A stretch of 47,168 nt of DNA from Acidobacteriota bacterium (lineage in GTDB: Bacteria > Acidobacteriota > Thermoanaerobaculia > Thermoanaerobaculales > Sulfomarinibacteraceae): the NCBI GenBank assembly GCA_013152925.1, contig JAADFK010000199.1:1-47168 (forward strand). Direction: 5' to 3'. Below are positions 23,581 to 31,808 of this stretch, in pieces (the first letter of the stretch is position 1; each line of letters starts with the position of its first letter). The position numbers and the translations under genes are program-made. The notes under the pieces are model-generated. The model saw nothing but the letters and a program-made list of their open reading frames with translations, was not told where the DNA came from and did not search any database.

Positions 23581-24444
23581 CTACGCCGGATCGGTATCGA
23601 CCATGACCTCCGTGCCTTCCCCGAAGCGGGCCCGCAGCCTGCCGATCAGCTCCTCCGTCAGCTCGTGGGAGCGTTCGAAGCTGACCTCGCGGTCCAGGTG
23701 CAGGCGCAGCTCGATGAAGAGGGTCTTGCCCGCCCGGCGCGTGCGCAAGCGGCGGTATCCCCGCACCTCGGGTCCCAGCTCGTGGACCGTTCGCGCGACC
23801 TCGGCCTCCAGCTCCTTGGGGAGGCCGCGGTCCAGCAGCTCGTCCGCACCCTCGCGCAGGATGTCAACGGACTGCCAGACGATGTAGACGGAAATGACCA
23901 GGGAGCCGATGGGGTCCCACCAGTGCTGTCCCGTCAGCCGCACTGCCATCAGCGCCGCGATGGCCGTCCCGTTGGTGAAAACATCCGTCAGGTAGTGGAA
24001 GGCGTCGGCCTTGAGCGCCACCGAGCGGTACCGCCGGGCCTGGAAGCGCAGGTAGAGACCGAGGAGCAGCGAGATGACCAGGGAGGCGCCGGCGACAATC
24101 AGCCCCGGCAGCGTCGCGTGAATCTCGCCGCCCACACCCAGCTCCCAGATGGACCGGCCCAGGAGAACGAGGCCGCCCGTGGCGATGATGGTCGCCTGGA
24201 TCACGCCCGACAGTGCCTCAGCCTTGCCGTGGCCGAAGGGGTGCTCCTCGTCCGGCGGTTTCCGGGCCACACCGAGGAAGAACACATTGAGCCCCGAACA
24301 GGCCACGTCCAGCAGGTTGTCCGCAGCGGCGGCAATAACCGCCAGTGACCCCGTCAACAGGCCGACCACCAGCTTTGAAGACGCCAGGACCAACGCCGTC
24401 ACCACCGCCACGACCGCCGGCCCGCGGGGAACGGGGCCGTTCAC
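23581..24444 (-). CDS. Cation diffusion facilitator family transporter
   Basis: A 287-residue CDF antiporter exporting divalent metal such as Zn, Co, Fe or Mn. Six transmembrane segments precede a cytosolic domain. Helix 2 carries AAADNLLDVACSG, with Asn at the position usually SxxxD or HxxxD, and helix 5 carries KADAFHYLTDVFTNG with the HxxxD metal site. HPFGHGKAEAL follows helix 2. The C-terminal domain (RRAGKTLFIELRLHLDREVS) is the dimer part. The GTG start at 24444 overlaps the previous stop as GTGA. The DNLLD site variant makes metal choice hard to predict. Confidence 0.92.
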   Translation of the reverse strand: MNGPVPRGPAVVAVVTALVLASSKLVVGLLTGSLAVIAAAADNLLDVACSGLNVFFLGVARKPPDEEHPFGHGKAEALSGVIQATIIATGGLVLLGRSIWELGVGGEIHATLPGLIVAGASLVISLLLGLYLRFQARRYRSVALKADAFHYLTDVFTNGTAIAALMAVRLTGQHWWDPIGSLVISVYIVWQSVDILREGADELLDRGLPKELEAEVARTVHELGPEVRGYRRLRTRRAGKTLFIELRLHLDREVSFERSHELTEELIGRLRARFGEGTEVMVDTDPA

Positions 24445-25058
24445 GTTCGGCCGCCTCCCCGAACGGGCCCCCGCACCATCTCGTCCCACAGCGCCGGCCC
24501 GCGAAGCGTGACCCCCGCAGGCACCAGCACGATCCCCAGGGACGTGCTCCGGATGCTGGATCCGTCCAGTGGCACGGCGAGCTCCTCGAACCCGCCCCCG
24601 ACCTTGGCCAGCGCGCCGGCCAGCTCCTCCGCCATGGCGCCGCGGCTCTCCCCGGCCGACATCCGGTACTGGATCTCCGGTCTCAAGGAGCTCAACACCC
24701 GAGAGCGGAACGCCGCCAGCGGCTCGCCGAGATGGGACACGGCCCCGAGGGCCTCCGAACGGTAGAACCGCAGCTCGAGCCCAAGAAGCGCCGCGGCCAG
24801 CAGCTCGCCGGCGTCCGCCGGAAGCTCCGGTCCCCCGTCCCATGTTTCGAAGGGATGGGACGCCACGTCCACCACCAGCCACGGCTCGCCGGCGCGGGCC
24901 GCGGTCTCGGTGGCCATCAGGTGCAGGTGGCCCCGCACCCTCTCCTCCCAGACAACCGGCTCCAGCCATAGGGTGGCATGCAGGTAGGATGTCCAAGGCC
25001 CGGCGGGATGGTCCGGGGGCGGCAGCAGACGGGAGGGAGGAACGGTCTTCCATCGCAT
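24441..25058 (-). CDS. Unrecognised 205-residue protein
   Basis: I do not recognise this protein. It is soluble, with alpha/beta-like alternation (PWLVVDVASHPFETWDGG, AALLGLELRFYRSEALGAVS, SLGIVLVPAGVTL) and no signal peptide, membrane segment or Cys motif. It heads the run with the CDF transporter, M50 protease, ScpA and ScpB, and overlaps the CDF gene by 4 bp. TAGCAT lies six bases before its ATG on its own strand, suggesting a leaderless start. High GC makes chance ORFs common here. The exact GTGA junction with the next gene and the following operon argue that it is real. Confidence 0.7.
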   Translation of the reverse strand: MRWKTVPPSRLLPPPDHPAGPWTSYLHATLWLEPVVWEERVRGHLHLMATETAARAGEPWLVVDVASHPFETWDGGPELPADAGELLAAALLGLELRFYRSEALGAVSHLGEPLAAFRSRVLSSLRPEIQYRMSAGESRGAMAEELAGALAKVGGGFEELAVPLDGSSIRSTSLGIVLVPAGVTLRGPALWDEMVRGPVRGGGRT

Positions 25059-25064
25059 GGCCCC

Positions 25065-25073
25065 ATGCTACAC
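25065..25073. promoter_or_regulatory. Overlapping divergent -10 elements
   Basis: On the minus strand TAGCAT (25070-25065) is followed by six bases and the ATG at 25058. On the plus strand TACACT (25068-25073) could serve the exonuclease gene 75 bp away. The two hexamers overlap, so the promoters would compete. Confidence 0.4.
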
Positions 25074-25148
25074 TCGCCGCGCCCCGGGCGGGGGCTGCGG
25101 CGCCTCCGGCGCACGGCCGGCCCGATCACGGGCGGACGGAGGATCTTC

Positions 25149-25745
25149 ATGGAAACCTGGGACGGGCAGATGGGTCTGTTCGACGACAACCCGGCACGTG
25201 AGGTGCCGCGCGACCGGCTGGTGGTCGTCTTCGACCTGGAGACGCAGCGGTCCTTCGACGAGGTCGGCGGCCGGAGCCAGATGCACAAGCTCGGCGTCTC
25301 GGTCGGCGTCGCCTACCGCTATGACACCGACCAGTTTCTCTCCTACTCCGAGGAAAACATCCGCGACCTGATCGCCCTGCTCCGGCAGGCCGACCTGGTG
25401 GTCGGATACAACATCAAGGGCTTCGACTACGAGGTGCTCCGGGGTTACGAGGACCTGGACTACGCAGCACTCCCCACCATGGACCTGATGTACGACCTCC
25501 AGGAGAGGCTGGGCTTCCGTCCCAAGCTGGAGAGCGTCGCCTCGGCGACCCTCGGGACGGGCAAGTCGGCCGACGGCCTCCAGGCCCTCGAGTGGTGGCG
25601 GCGCGGCGAGATCGAGAAGATCGAGCGCTACTGCCGCGACGACGTCCGGGTCACCCGGGACCTCTACAACTTCGGCAAGCGCAACCGCTTCGTCCTCGTC
25701 TCCCGTTTCGGCGGCAAGCCCCGGCGCGTGGAGGTCGATTGGTAG
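25149..25745 (+). CDS. YprB-like ribonuclease H-fold 3'-5' exonuclease
   Basis: A 198-residue protein of the DEDD exonuclease superfamily, YprB/RNase H-like domain 2 type. The first acidic pair is in VVFDLETQRSF, the second in VVGYNIKGFDYEVLRGYE, a third Asp in TMDLMYDLQ, and the last in YCRDDVRVTRDLY, giving a DEDDy-like set. The protein is expected to degrade DNA or RNA from the 3' end; substrate unknown. GGAGG precedes the ATG. The next gene's TTG overlaps its stop by 7 bp. Confidence 0.88.
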   Translation: METWDGQMGLFDDNPAREVPRDRLVVVFDLETQRSFDEVGGRSQMHKLGVSVGVAYRYDTDQFLSYSEENIRDLIALLRQADLVVGYNIKGFDYEVLRGYEDLDYAALPTMDLMYDLQERLGFRPKLESVASATLGTGKSADGLQALEWWRRGEIEKIERYCRDDVRVTRDLYNFGKRNRFVLVSRFGGKPRRVEVDW

Positions 25746-26503
25746 GAGCCGCTTCCGACGGCCCACTGGCCAGGCTGCCACGAGGTGCCTGGCTCGTCAC
25801 AGGCGCCAACGGTCTCCTGAGCTCCACCATTGCGGCCCGGCTCGACGCCGAGGGCCTGCCGTTGCTTCTCCACCTCCACCACCATACGAACCGCGTGACC
25901 GGCCTGAAGCAGCGTCATCCAGCCGTCGAGGCCGACCTCGCCACCGCGGCGGGCCGGGCCCGGCTGGTCCAGGCGGTCTCCCGCCTGGGGCTCCTCGGCG
26001 GCCTCCTCCTCGGCGCCTCCAACTTCCGGGCCACGCCCCCCAGCGGCGCTCCCGGGGTCTCCCCGATCCTCAGGCTGGACCTCGAAGCGCCCCTCGACCT
26101 GGCCCTGCGGCTGGCTCCTCGACTGGCCCCCGGCGGCCGGATCATCCTCTTCTCCGACGCCGGAGCCACCTTGGGGTGGCCCTCCTACCCGGTCTATCTC
26201 GCCGCCAAGGGAGGCCTCGAGGCGGCCACGCGCTCCCTGGCCCGCCGCCTGGGCCCGCGCCTCGTGGTCCTCTGCGCCGCGCCGGGCGCCCTGGAAGGTG
26301 CCCCTCCCCCACCGGACCCCGTCGTCCTCCACCTCACCCCACTGGCCCGCCTCGGCACGCCCGCCGAGGCCGCCGAGGCCATCCTCCGATTCGCCGCCCT
26401 CCCGCCATCCGTGTGCCACGGCGCCTGCCTCCCCATCGATGGCGGCCGCCGCCTGACCCCTGATCTTCCGCCGGCGGACTGGACGCCGGTTGTGTTCCCG
26501 TGA
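25739..26503 (+). CDS. Short-chain dehydrogenase/reductase (pteridine-reductase-like)
   Basis: A 254-residue Rossmann-fold SDR. The cofactor loop is TGANGLLSSTIAARL, where the classical TGxxxGIG is altered. The active-site YxxxK is YLAAKGGLEAATRSLARRL, preceded by FSDAG at the Ser position. LPIDGGR is the family's closing motif. These features and HHHTNR after strand 2 are reminiscent of FolM/pteridine reductases, but the substrate is not certain. The TTG start at 25739 has GGAGG four bases upstream, inside the end of the exonuclease gene. Confidence 0.85.
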   Translation: MVGAASDGPLARLPRGAWLVTGANGLLSSTIAARLDAEGLPLLLHLHHHTNRVTGLKQRHPAVEADLATAAGRARLVQAVSRLGLLGGLLLGASNFRATPPSGAPGVSPILRLDLEAPLDLALRLAPRLAPGGRIILFSDAGATLGWPSYPVYLAAKGGLEAATRSLARRLGPRLVVLCAAPGALEGAPPPPDPVVLHLTPLARLGTPAEAAEAILRFAALPPSVCHGACLPIDGGRRLTPDLPPADWTPVVFP

Positions 26504-26736
26504 GATCCCTCCACTCCGCGACCCTCCGGGTCGCTCCGGTCGGGATGACAAAAGCAGGCGTGCCCGCAGCGCTTCACGGGGATGACATTGACATTCGGCT
26601 GCGCGAGCGGGAGCTCGCTGGCTGATGGGGGCTGACTCGGCCATTGTTTGGAGGCTTCAGGGTGCCGGCTTCGTTGGAGAGATCCCTCCGCTCCGGTCGG
26701 GATGACATTCGGCTGCGCGAGCGGGAGCTCGCTGCC
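26504..26736. repeat. Second block of dispersed palindromic repeats and a 31-bp direct repeat
   Basis: Between the SDR stop and the acyl-CoA dehydrogenase stop (convergent) are two tails of the 59-1013 family: 26500-26550 with inner hairpin GCGACCC-TCC-GGGTCGC at 26518-26534, and a shorter one at about 26680-26706. A 31-bp sequence beginning GACATTCGGCTGCGCGAGCG is present identically at 26590-26620 and 26704-26734. No gene is supported. Confidence 0.85.
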
Positions 26737-27885
26737 TCATGTCACTTCGGTGGTGAGGGCGCGGGCGATGACCATCTTTTGGACTTCGGATGTGCCCTCG
26801 TAGATGGTGGTCACGCGGGCCTCGCGGTAGAGGCGCTCGACGGTGTATTCGCGGGAGAAGCCGTAGCCGCCATGGATCTGGACGGCCCAGGCCACCAGGC
26901 GGTTGACCATCTCCGAGGCGTAGAGCTTGGCGCGGGCGGACTCCCGCGAATGGCGGCCAGGGCGCCCGGCGGCCCAGGCGGCATGGTGGAGGAGCTGCCG
27001 GGCCGCGGTAAGCTCGGTATCCATCTCGGCCAGGCGGAAGGCGATGGCCTGGTGCTCGATCAGCGGGCGGCCGAACTGCCGGCGATCGCGAGCGTAGCGG
27101 ACGGACTCTTCCAGGGCCGCCTGGGCGATGCCAATGGCCTGGGCGGCGATGCCGAGCCGGGAATGGTCGAGGGTGGCCAGGGCGATCTTGAAACCCTGTC
27201 CCCTCTCGCCGAGCATGGCATCGAGGGGAACCTCGGCCCCTTCCAGGGTCACCATGGAGGTCTTGGAGGAGCGCAGCCCCATCTTCTCCTCGGGACGGCT
27301 GACGATGACCCCGGGCTGCTCGGCGTCGAGGATGAAGGCCGAGATGCCGTGGGCCCTCTTGGAGGGATCCTCGGTGGCCAGGCAGACGAAGTAGCGCCCG
27401 ACGCCGGCGTTGGTGATCCAGGCCTTGGAGCCGTTCAGCACGTACCGGTCGTCCTCCTGACGGAACCTGGTCGTGAGACTCGCGGCGTCGGAGCCTGCGG
27501 AGGGCTCGGTCAGCATGAAGCCGCCAATGACCTCGCCGGAAGCCAGGGGCCGGAGGTAGCGCTCTTTCTGCTTTTCGGTGCCGAAGGTGAGAATCGGCCA
27601 GCAGCAGACGGAGTTGGTCACGGACATGGTGACGGCCACGGAGGCGTCCACGCGGGCCAGCTCTTCGACCGCCAGGAGGTAGGAGAGCACGTCCATGTCC
27701 GCACCGCCGTACGCCTCGGGAACCATCATGCCCAGCAGACCGAGCTCCCCCATCTCGCGGATGATGTCGAAGGGGAACTCGCCGCTGACATCGCGCTCGC
27801 CGGCGCCCGGACGAATCCGGTCCTCGGCAAAGGAACGCACCATGTCCCGGACCATTTCCTGGTGTTCGTTCAGCGAAAAGTCCAT
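26737..27885 (-). CDS. Acyl-CoA dehydrogenase
   Basis: A 382-residue FAD-dependent acyl-CoA dehydrogenase of the short/medium-chain group, catalysing the first oxidation of acyl-CoA beta-oxidation. Typical segments are all present: FMLTEPSAGSDAASL (FAD and substrate loop), YVLNGSKAWITNAG, RRQFGRPLIEHQAI, VQIHGGYGFSREY and IYEGTSEVQKMVIAR, which holds the catalytic Glu. GGAGG lies seven bases before the chosen ATG at 27885. A crotonase-like gene lies 30 bp upstream on the same strand, fitting a fatty-acid or branched-chain acid module. Confidence 0.95.
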   Translation of the reverse strand: MDFSLNEHQEMVRDMVRSFAEDRIRPGAGERDVSGEFPFDIIREMGELGLLGMMVPEAYGGADMDVLSYLLAVEELARVDASVAVTMSVTNSVCCWPILTFGTEKQKERYLRPLASGEVIGGFMLTEPSAGSDAASLTTRFRQEDDRYVLNGSKAWITNAGVGRYFVCLATEDPSKRAHGISAFILDAEQPGVIVSRPEEKMGLRSSKTSMVTLEGAEVPLDAMLGERGQGFKIALATLDHSRLGIAAQAIGIAQAALEESVRYARDRRQFGRPLIEHQAIAFRLAEMDTELTAARQLLHHAAWAAGRPGRHSRESARAKLYASEMVNRLVAWAVQIHGGYGFSREYTVERLYREARVTTIYEGTSEVQKMVIARALTTEVT

Positions 27886-27915
27886 CGTCCAACCTCCATC
27901 CAAGGGTCTCGTTCG

Positions 27916-28548
27916 TCAGCCGGAGCTGTCGCCGAAATCGGGTTTCCGGTGCTCCAGGAAGGCCGTGGCACCCTCCTCCGGATCGCCCACGGCGAAGAGC
28001 AACCGGAATACCGCCGACTCGAGGGCCAGGGCGCCGGCCCCGGCGGCGTTGCTGCGAAGGAGGTCCCTGGCGGCGGTCAGGGCCGGCAGCGAACCTCCCA
28101 GTGGAAGGGGGAGCGGGTCCCCCGGGTCAAGAACGCCGTGGATCAGGCCCAGCGCAACGGCCTCCTGGGGCGGAAGCTCTCCCCCACCCAGGAGGACACG
28201 GCGCAGCGCGCGCGGCCCCGCCCGTCCGGCGGCGAGGATCAGGGCCGGCGGCGGCAGATCTCGGGGCGAGGGCAGCTCGAGACGGGCCCCGGCGCGCAGA
28301 TAGACCAGGTCGGCGCAGAGAGCGAAGCCGAGCGCGGGCCCTTCCACGCGGGCGGCGATATCGGCGACAGTGACCGCGCGGCTCGCCGTCCAGGCCTCGA
28401 GCTCCCGGCGGCCGATCGCGACGCCGGCGCTCCGGGGTTCCTCAAATCGCACCACGAAGACGCCGGGTCGGCATGCCGACTCGGCGAGCCGCTCGAGGAT
28501 ATCCACCGGATCCTCCCGGAAGCTCCACCGCTCCACCCTCACGGGCAC
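27916..28548 (-). CDS. Crotonase-like (enoyl-CoA hydratase/isomerase family) protein, divergent
   Basis: A 210-residue protein, shorter than the usual 255-260 residues of enoyl-CoA hydratases. The fold is suggested by GPALGFALCADLVYLRAGAR (the oxyanion and substrate region) and by the closing GDPEEGATAFLEHRKPDF, a hallmark of crotonases. The N-terminal third is poorly conserved and the usual catalytic Glu positions are not obvious, so hydratase activity is doubtful. It is translated 30 bp before the acyl-CoA dehydrogenase and probably cotranscribed with it. Confidence 0.75.
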   Translation of the reverse strand: MPVRVERWSFREDPVDILERLAESACRPGVFVVRFEEPRSAGVAIGRRELEAWTASRAVTVADIAARVEGPALGFALCADLVYLRAGARLELPSPRDLPPPALILAAGRAGPRALRRVLLGGGELPPQEAVALGLIHGVLDPGDPLPLPLGGSLPALTAARDLLRSNAAGAGALALESAVFRLLFAVGDPEEGATAFLEHRKPDFGDSSG

Positions 28549-28602
28549 AGTGTACCCGTGTTTCTCTCCGGAATGGAGGGACGGCGCCGGGGCGCACCCG
28601 CC

Positions 28603-31600
28603 TCACAGGGGCCAGTCCGTCTCCAGCTCCCTGGAGGAGACGACCCGGTTGCCGCCATGTTCCTTCGCCCGGTAGAGGCAACGGTCGGCCAGCTCCAGGA
28701 GCTCCTGGTGCACCGACATGGTGGGCAGGGCGGCGGCGACGCCGCAACTGACCGTCGGACAACCGCCACCCCTGGCAACGGCCCAATGTTTGCGGATCTT
28801 CTCGGCCTGCGCCCGGATCTCCTCCGCCAACACCACCCCTCCCTCCACCGGGCTTCCCGGGAGGAGAACGGCGAACTCGTCCCCACCGATGCGCGCCGCG
28901 AGATCGCTGGCCCGGGCGGTGACGCCGGTCAGGATCTTTGCCAGCTCCCTGAGGTAGTCGTCCCCCGCCGGGTGGCCGTGGCTGTCGTTCCACGCCTTGA
29001 ACCCGTCGATGTCCACGATGATGAGGCCCAGGGCCTGGCCGGCTCTGAGGGCACGCCGCCATTCGGCCTCGAGGGCCTGGTCGAAGGCCCTCCGGTTGGC
29101 CAACCCCGTCAGAGGGTCTTCCCGCGCCAGCTCCTCCAGGCGTGCGTTGGCCTCCGCCAGCTCGCGGGTCCGATCCTCCACCAGGGAGGCCAGGCGGCTC
29201 TCGCGATCCCGGATGGCCCGGGTTCTCAGACCGAAAGCCAGCCAGATCAGCGCTGCAAGACCGAGGAGCATCAGCAGGCGCGCCCACCAGGTCTGCCAGG
29301 GCGCAGGCTCAATCTCGAAGGGAAACTCGACTGGCCCGGAAACGTTGCCCGCATAGTCCCGGCCCCAGACCCGGAAGGTGTAGAAACCGTGGGGCAGGTT
29401 GCGATACTCTTGCGTCCCCAGGACATGCCACTCCGAGGGCTCCGCGTCGAACCCGGCCAACTCTGTCCGGTAGCGGGTGTCCCACCCGCGAAACAGGCTG
29501 AGAAGCGTCGCGCGAAACACGATGTGCTTGTCGTTATACGCCAGCCGGCAGCCCGGCTCGAGCTTCACCGGCTTGGCTCCCTCGCGGTACACGTCGAGGA
29601 GCAACCTCTTGGCGGTCCTGTCCGGCAGCACCGATTCCGGATCCAGGAGGGCGGCCCCGCCGGCCGTTCCAACCAGGATTCTCCCGGAACGATCGAAGAG
29701 ACCGGCACCCCGGCTCCCCTGGTTGGAGGGAAGGCCGTCCTCGGCCGTGAATACCGTCAGGTCGTAGTCCGAGGCGGCCTCTGGCATCTTCACCCTTGGG
29801 GTGAGCCGGGAAACGCCCCGGTTCGTCAGGACGTAGATCCGGCCCCGGTGGTCCTCGCCGATCCAGTAGACCACGTCGTTGGAGAGGCTGCCGGATACCG
29901 TCGTGCCAAACGTGAACAGCGTGCGGGGAGCTCCCGAGACGTCCAGGACGGTGATGCCGCCGCCGTCGGTGCCAACCCACAACCGCCGGCCGCTGCCCGT
30001 CTCCTGGAGCATCAAACACTGGACGGGAGCGTTGTAAAGGCCCGAGCTTGGCGGAAAGACCGCCCAGCGTCCCGAAGCCCGCCGCGCCAGCCGCCCCCCG
30101 ACGCCGGCCCACAGGATCGGGTCTCCGTCTCCGGTACCCGCTGGCAGGAGCACGGCGACGGACTGTTCCACGGCCTCATCCACCCGTTGCAACGGCCCGG
30201 CTTTCCCGTGGCGCATCGTGTACAGGCCCCGCCGCGTCCCGATCCACAGTGTGGCTCCGCCGTCGCCTCCGGGGGTCTCGGCCAGCGCCTGGATCATGTC
30301 GCAATCCAGGAAAGAGCTCTTCTTTGAATGGAATCGGACCCTTCCTCTGTGGATTTCGGCCAGGCCGGCGGTCCGCGTGCCGGCCCAAACGGTTCCATCA
30401 CCCCCCGCCAGGAGGCACTGGATGGTGCGTCCGCGCAGCTGCGGCACATCGCTCCAAGTCCCGCCCACATGGTGGAAGAGACCCAAGCCGTCGGTCCCGA
30501 TCCAGTACTCGCTGCAACCCCGGCGAGAACGGGTCTCGGCGACGGACAGTACGGGCACGACACGGCCGGCAGGGCCCGGCCACACCCGCTGCCACTTGCC
30601 CTCCATCAGGCGAAGCAAGCCGCCGTTCCGCGTCCCGATCCAGACCGCTCTGGCCCCCTGGGCCTCCGTGGTCGTCAGCAGGGAGTAGGCAGCGTTCGAC
30701 GGCAGGCCGTCGGCCAGCCCGAATACCCGGATCTTCCCCCCGGAAATCCGAGCAACCCCGCCACCGTCCGTGCCGGCCCAGATGGTCAGACGGCCCTCAG
30801 GATCCCGGGAGGTGGCCAGACTGGTCAGGAAGTTGCTTCCCAGACCGTCGTGGCGCGTCAGGTGGGTCCACGTTCCGTTTTCGAAGCGGTACAGGCCGGA
30901 GCCGTAGGTGCCGGCCCAAAGGACCTCCCGCCCGCTGTCGGGCTCAGGGATGGCCAGGAAACTGTTGACCGAAGCTCGCGGGAAACCGGCGCCACGCTCG
31001 AAGCGGGCGGCGCCGGACGGCAGACGAACGAGCCCCTTGGAGGTTCCCGCCCAGACCGTCACGCCGCCACCGGGCTCCGTGGTGGCTCCAAGCCCCCACA
31101 GCTGATTGCTGGGAAGGCCTTCAGCCCGTGTAAACCACCTCCATACACCGTGTTGAAACCGGGCGATGCCGCCGCTGTGGGTCGCCACCCAGAGGACCGG
31201 CTGGCCCTCCGGCGACAGCGTCTCCAGCAGCGCGTTGACCCGACTGTGGCCGGAGCCGACGAATTCCCTGCGGAACCACGTCCACCGGCCGTTGTCATAG
31301 CGGTAGAGGCCGTTGGAACGGGTTCCAAGCCACACGCTCCCATCCGAGGCGCCCAGGACGCACCGGATGAAGCCGTCCTCAATCGCTCGTTCCGGAAGGG
31401 GTACGGCGGTCCACAGGCGGCCGTCGTAGTAGGCCGCACCGTCCTGGGTCGCCGCCCAGAGGAATCCCCTGGCATCCAGGCTCACGGACTGCACGGTGTC
31501 CTGCGGCAGGCCATCGGTATCTCGGAACACCCGTAACGAGAAGCTGCCGTCCGACGCGGGGTCCGGGCACGATGGCTGCCGATCCCCGGGCACAGCCCCC

Positions 31601-31665
31601 ACGGGCCACGCCAGCGAGGCCAGTGCGAGCACGCAGCACGTGCGGATCAGTTGTTTCGCGTTCAA
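28603..31665 (-). CDS. Two-component-propeller sensor with a GGDEF diguanylate cyclase output
   Basis: An about 1020-residue transmembrane sensor expected to make cyclic di-GMP. A signal peptide (VLALASLAWPVGA) precedes a long periplasmic beta-propeller of repeats like VWAGTDGGGVARISGG and GLYRFENGTWTHLTRHDGL. These are followed by a Y_Y_Y domain (GFYTFRVWGRDYAGNVSGP), one membrane helix (LLMLLGLAALIWLAF), a coiled coil and a GGDEF domain. The GGDEF motif is intact, and RASD five residues before it is a product-inhibition site. The usual partner of this sensor type is a histidine kinase. The start is uncertain: TTG 31665 fits the signal peptide, while GTG 31752 extends it. Confidence 0.92.
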   Translation of the reverse strand: MNAKQLIRTCCVLALASLAWPVGAVPGDRQPSCPDPASDGSFSLRVFRDTDGLPQDTVQSVSLDARGFLWAATQDGAAYYDGRLWTAVPLPERAIEDGFIRCVLGASDGSVWLGTRSNGLYRYDNGRWTWFRREFVGSGHSRVNALLETLSPEGQPVLWVATHSGGIARFQHGVWRWFTRAEGLPSNQLWGLGATTEPGGGVTVWAGTSKGLVRLPSGAARFERGAGFPRASVNSFLAIPEPDSGREVLWAGTYGSGLYRFENGTWTHLTRHDGLGSNFLTSLATSRDPEGRLTIWAGTDGGGVARISGGKIRVFGLADGLPSNAAYSLLTTTEAQGARAVWIGTRNGGLLRLMEGKWQRVWPGPAGRVVPVLSVAETRSRRGCSEYWIGTDGLGLFHHVGGTWSDVPQLRGRTIQCLLAGGDGTVWAGTRTAGLAEIHRGRVRFHSKKSSFLDCDMIQALAETPGGDGGATLWIGTRRGLYTMRHGKAGPLQRVDEAVEQSVAVLLPAGTGDGDPILWAGVGGRLARRASGRWAVFPPSSGLYNAPVQCLMLQETGSGRRLWVGTDGGGITVLDVSGAPRTLFTFGTTVSGSLSNDVVYWIGEDHRGRIYVLTNRGVSRLTPRVKMPEAASDYDLTVFTAEDGLPSNQGSRGAGLFDRSGRILVGTAGGAALLDPESVLPDRTAKRLLLDVYREGAKPVKLEPGCRLAYNDKHIVFRATLLSLFRGWDTRYRTELAGFDAEPSEWHVLGTQEYRNLPHGFYTFRVWGRDYAGNVSGPVEFPFEIEPAPWQTWWARLLMLLGLAALIWLAFGLRTRAIRDRESRLASLVEDRTRELAEANARLEELAREDPLTGLANRRAFDQALEAEWRRALRAGQALGLIIVDIDGFKAWNDSHGHPAGDDYLRELAKILTGVTARASDLAARIGGDEFAVLLPGSPVEGGVVLAEEIRAQAEKIRKHWAVARGGGCPTVSCGVAAALPTMSVHQELLELADRCLYRAKEHGGNRVVSSRELETDWPL

Positions 31666-31808
31666 CGGCTCAGGTCGACCTTTCGCACACGCCGCCAACG
31701 AAGCGGAGATTTTGAGAGCTTCGTTTCGGCACCAGGAATGTACAGGAACCACTCCTCCTTTCGCAAGCCTCTCGCCGTGCTCCCGTGGGAGAAGTACACT
31801 CCCTCACC

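Noticed and set aside
26644-30327. 1227-residue plus-strand ORF
   Set aside because: It runs antisense across three well-supported genes (acyl-CoA dehydrogenase, crotonase-like, GGDEF sensor) and shows no domain or motif; a GC-rich shadow frame.
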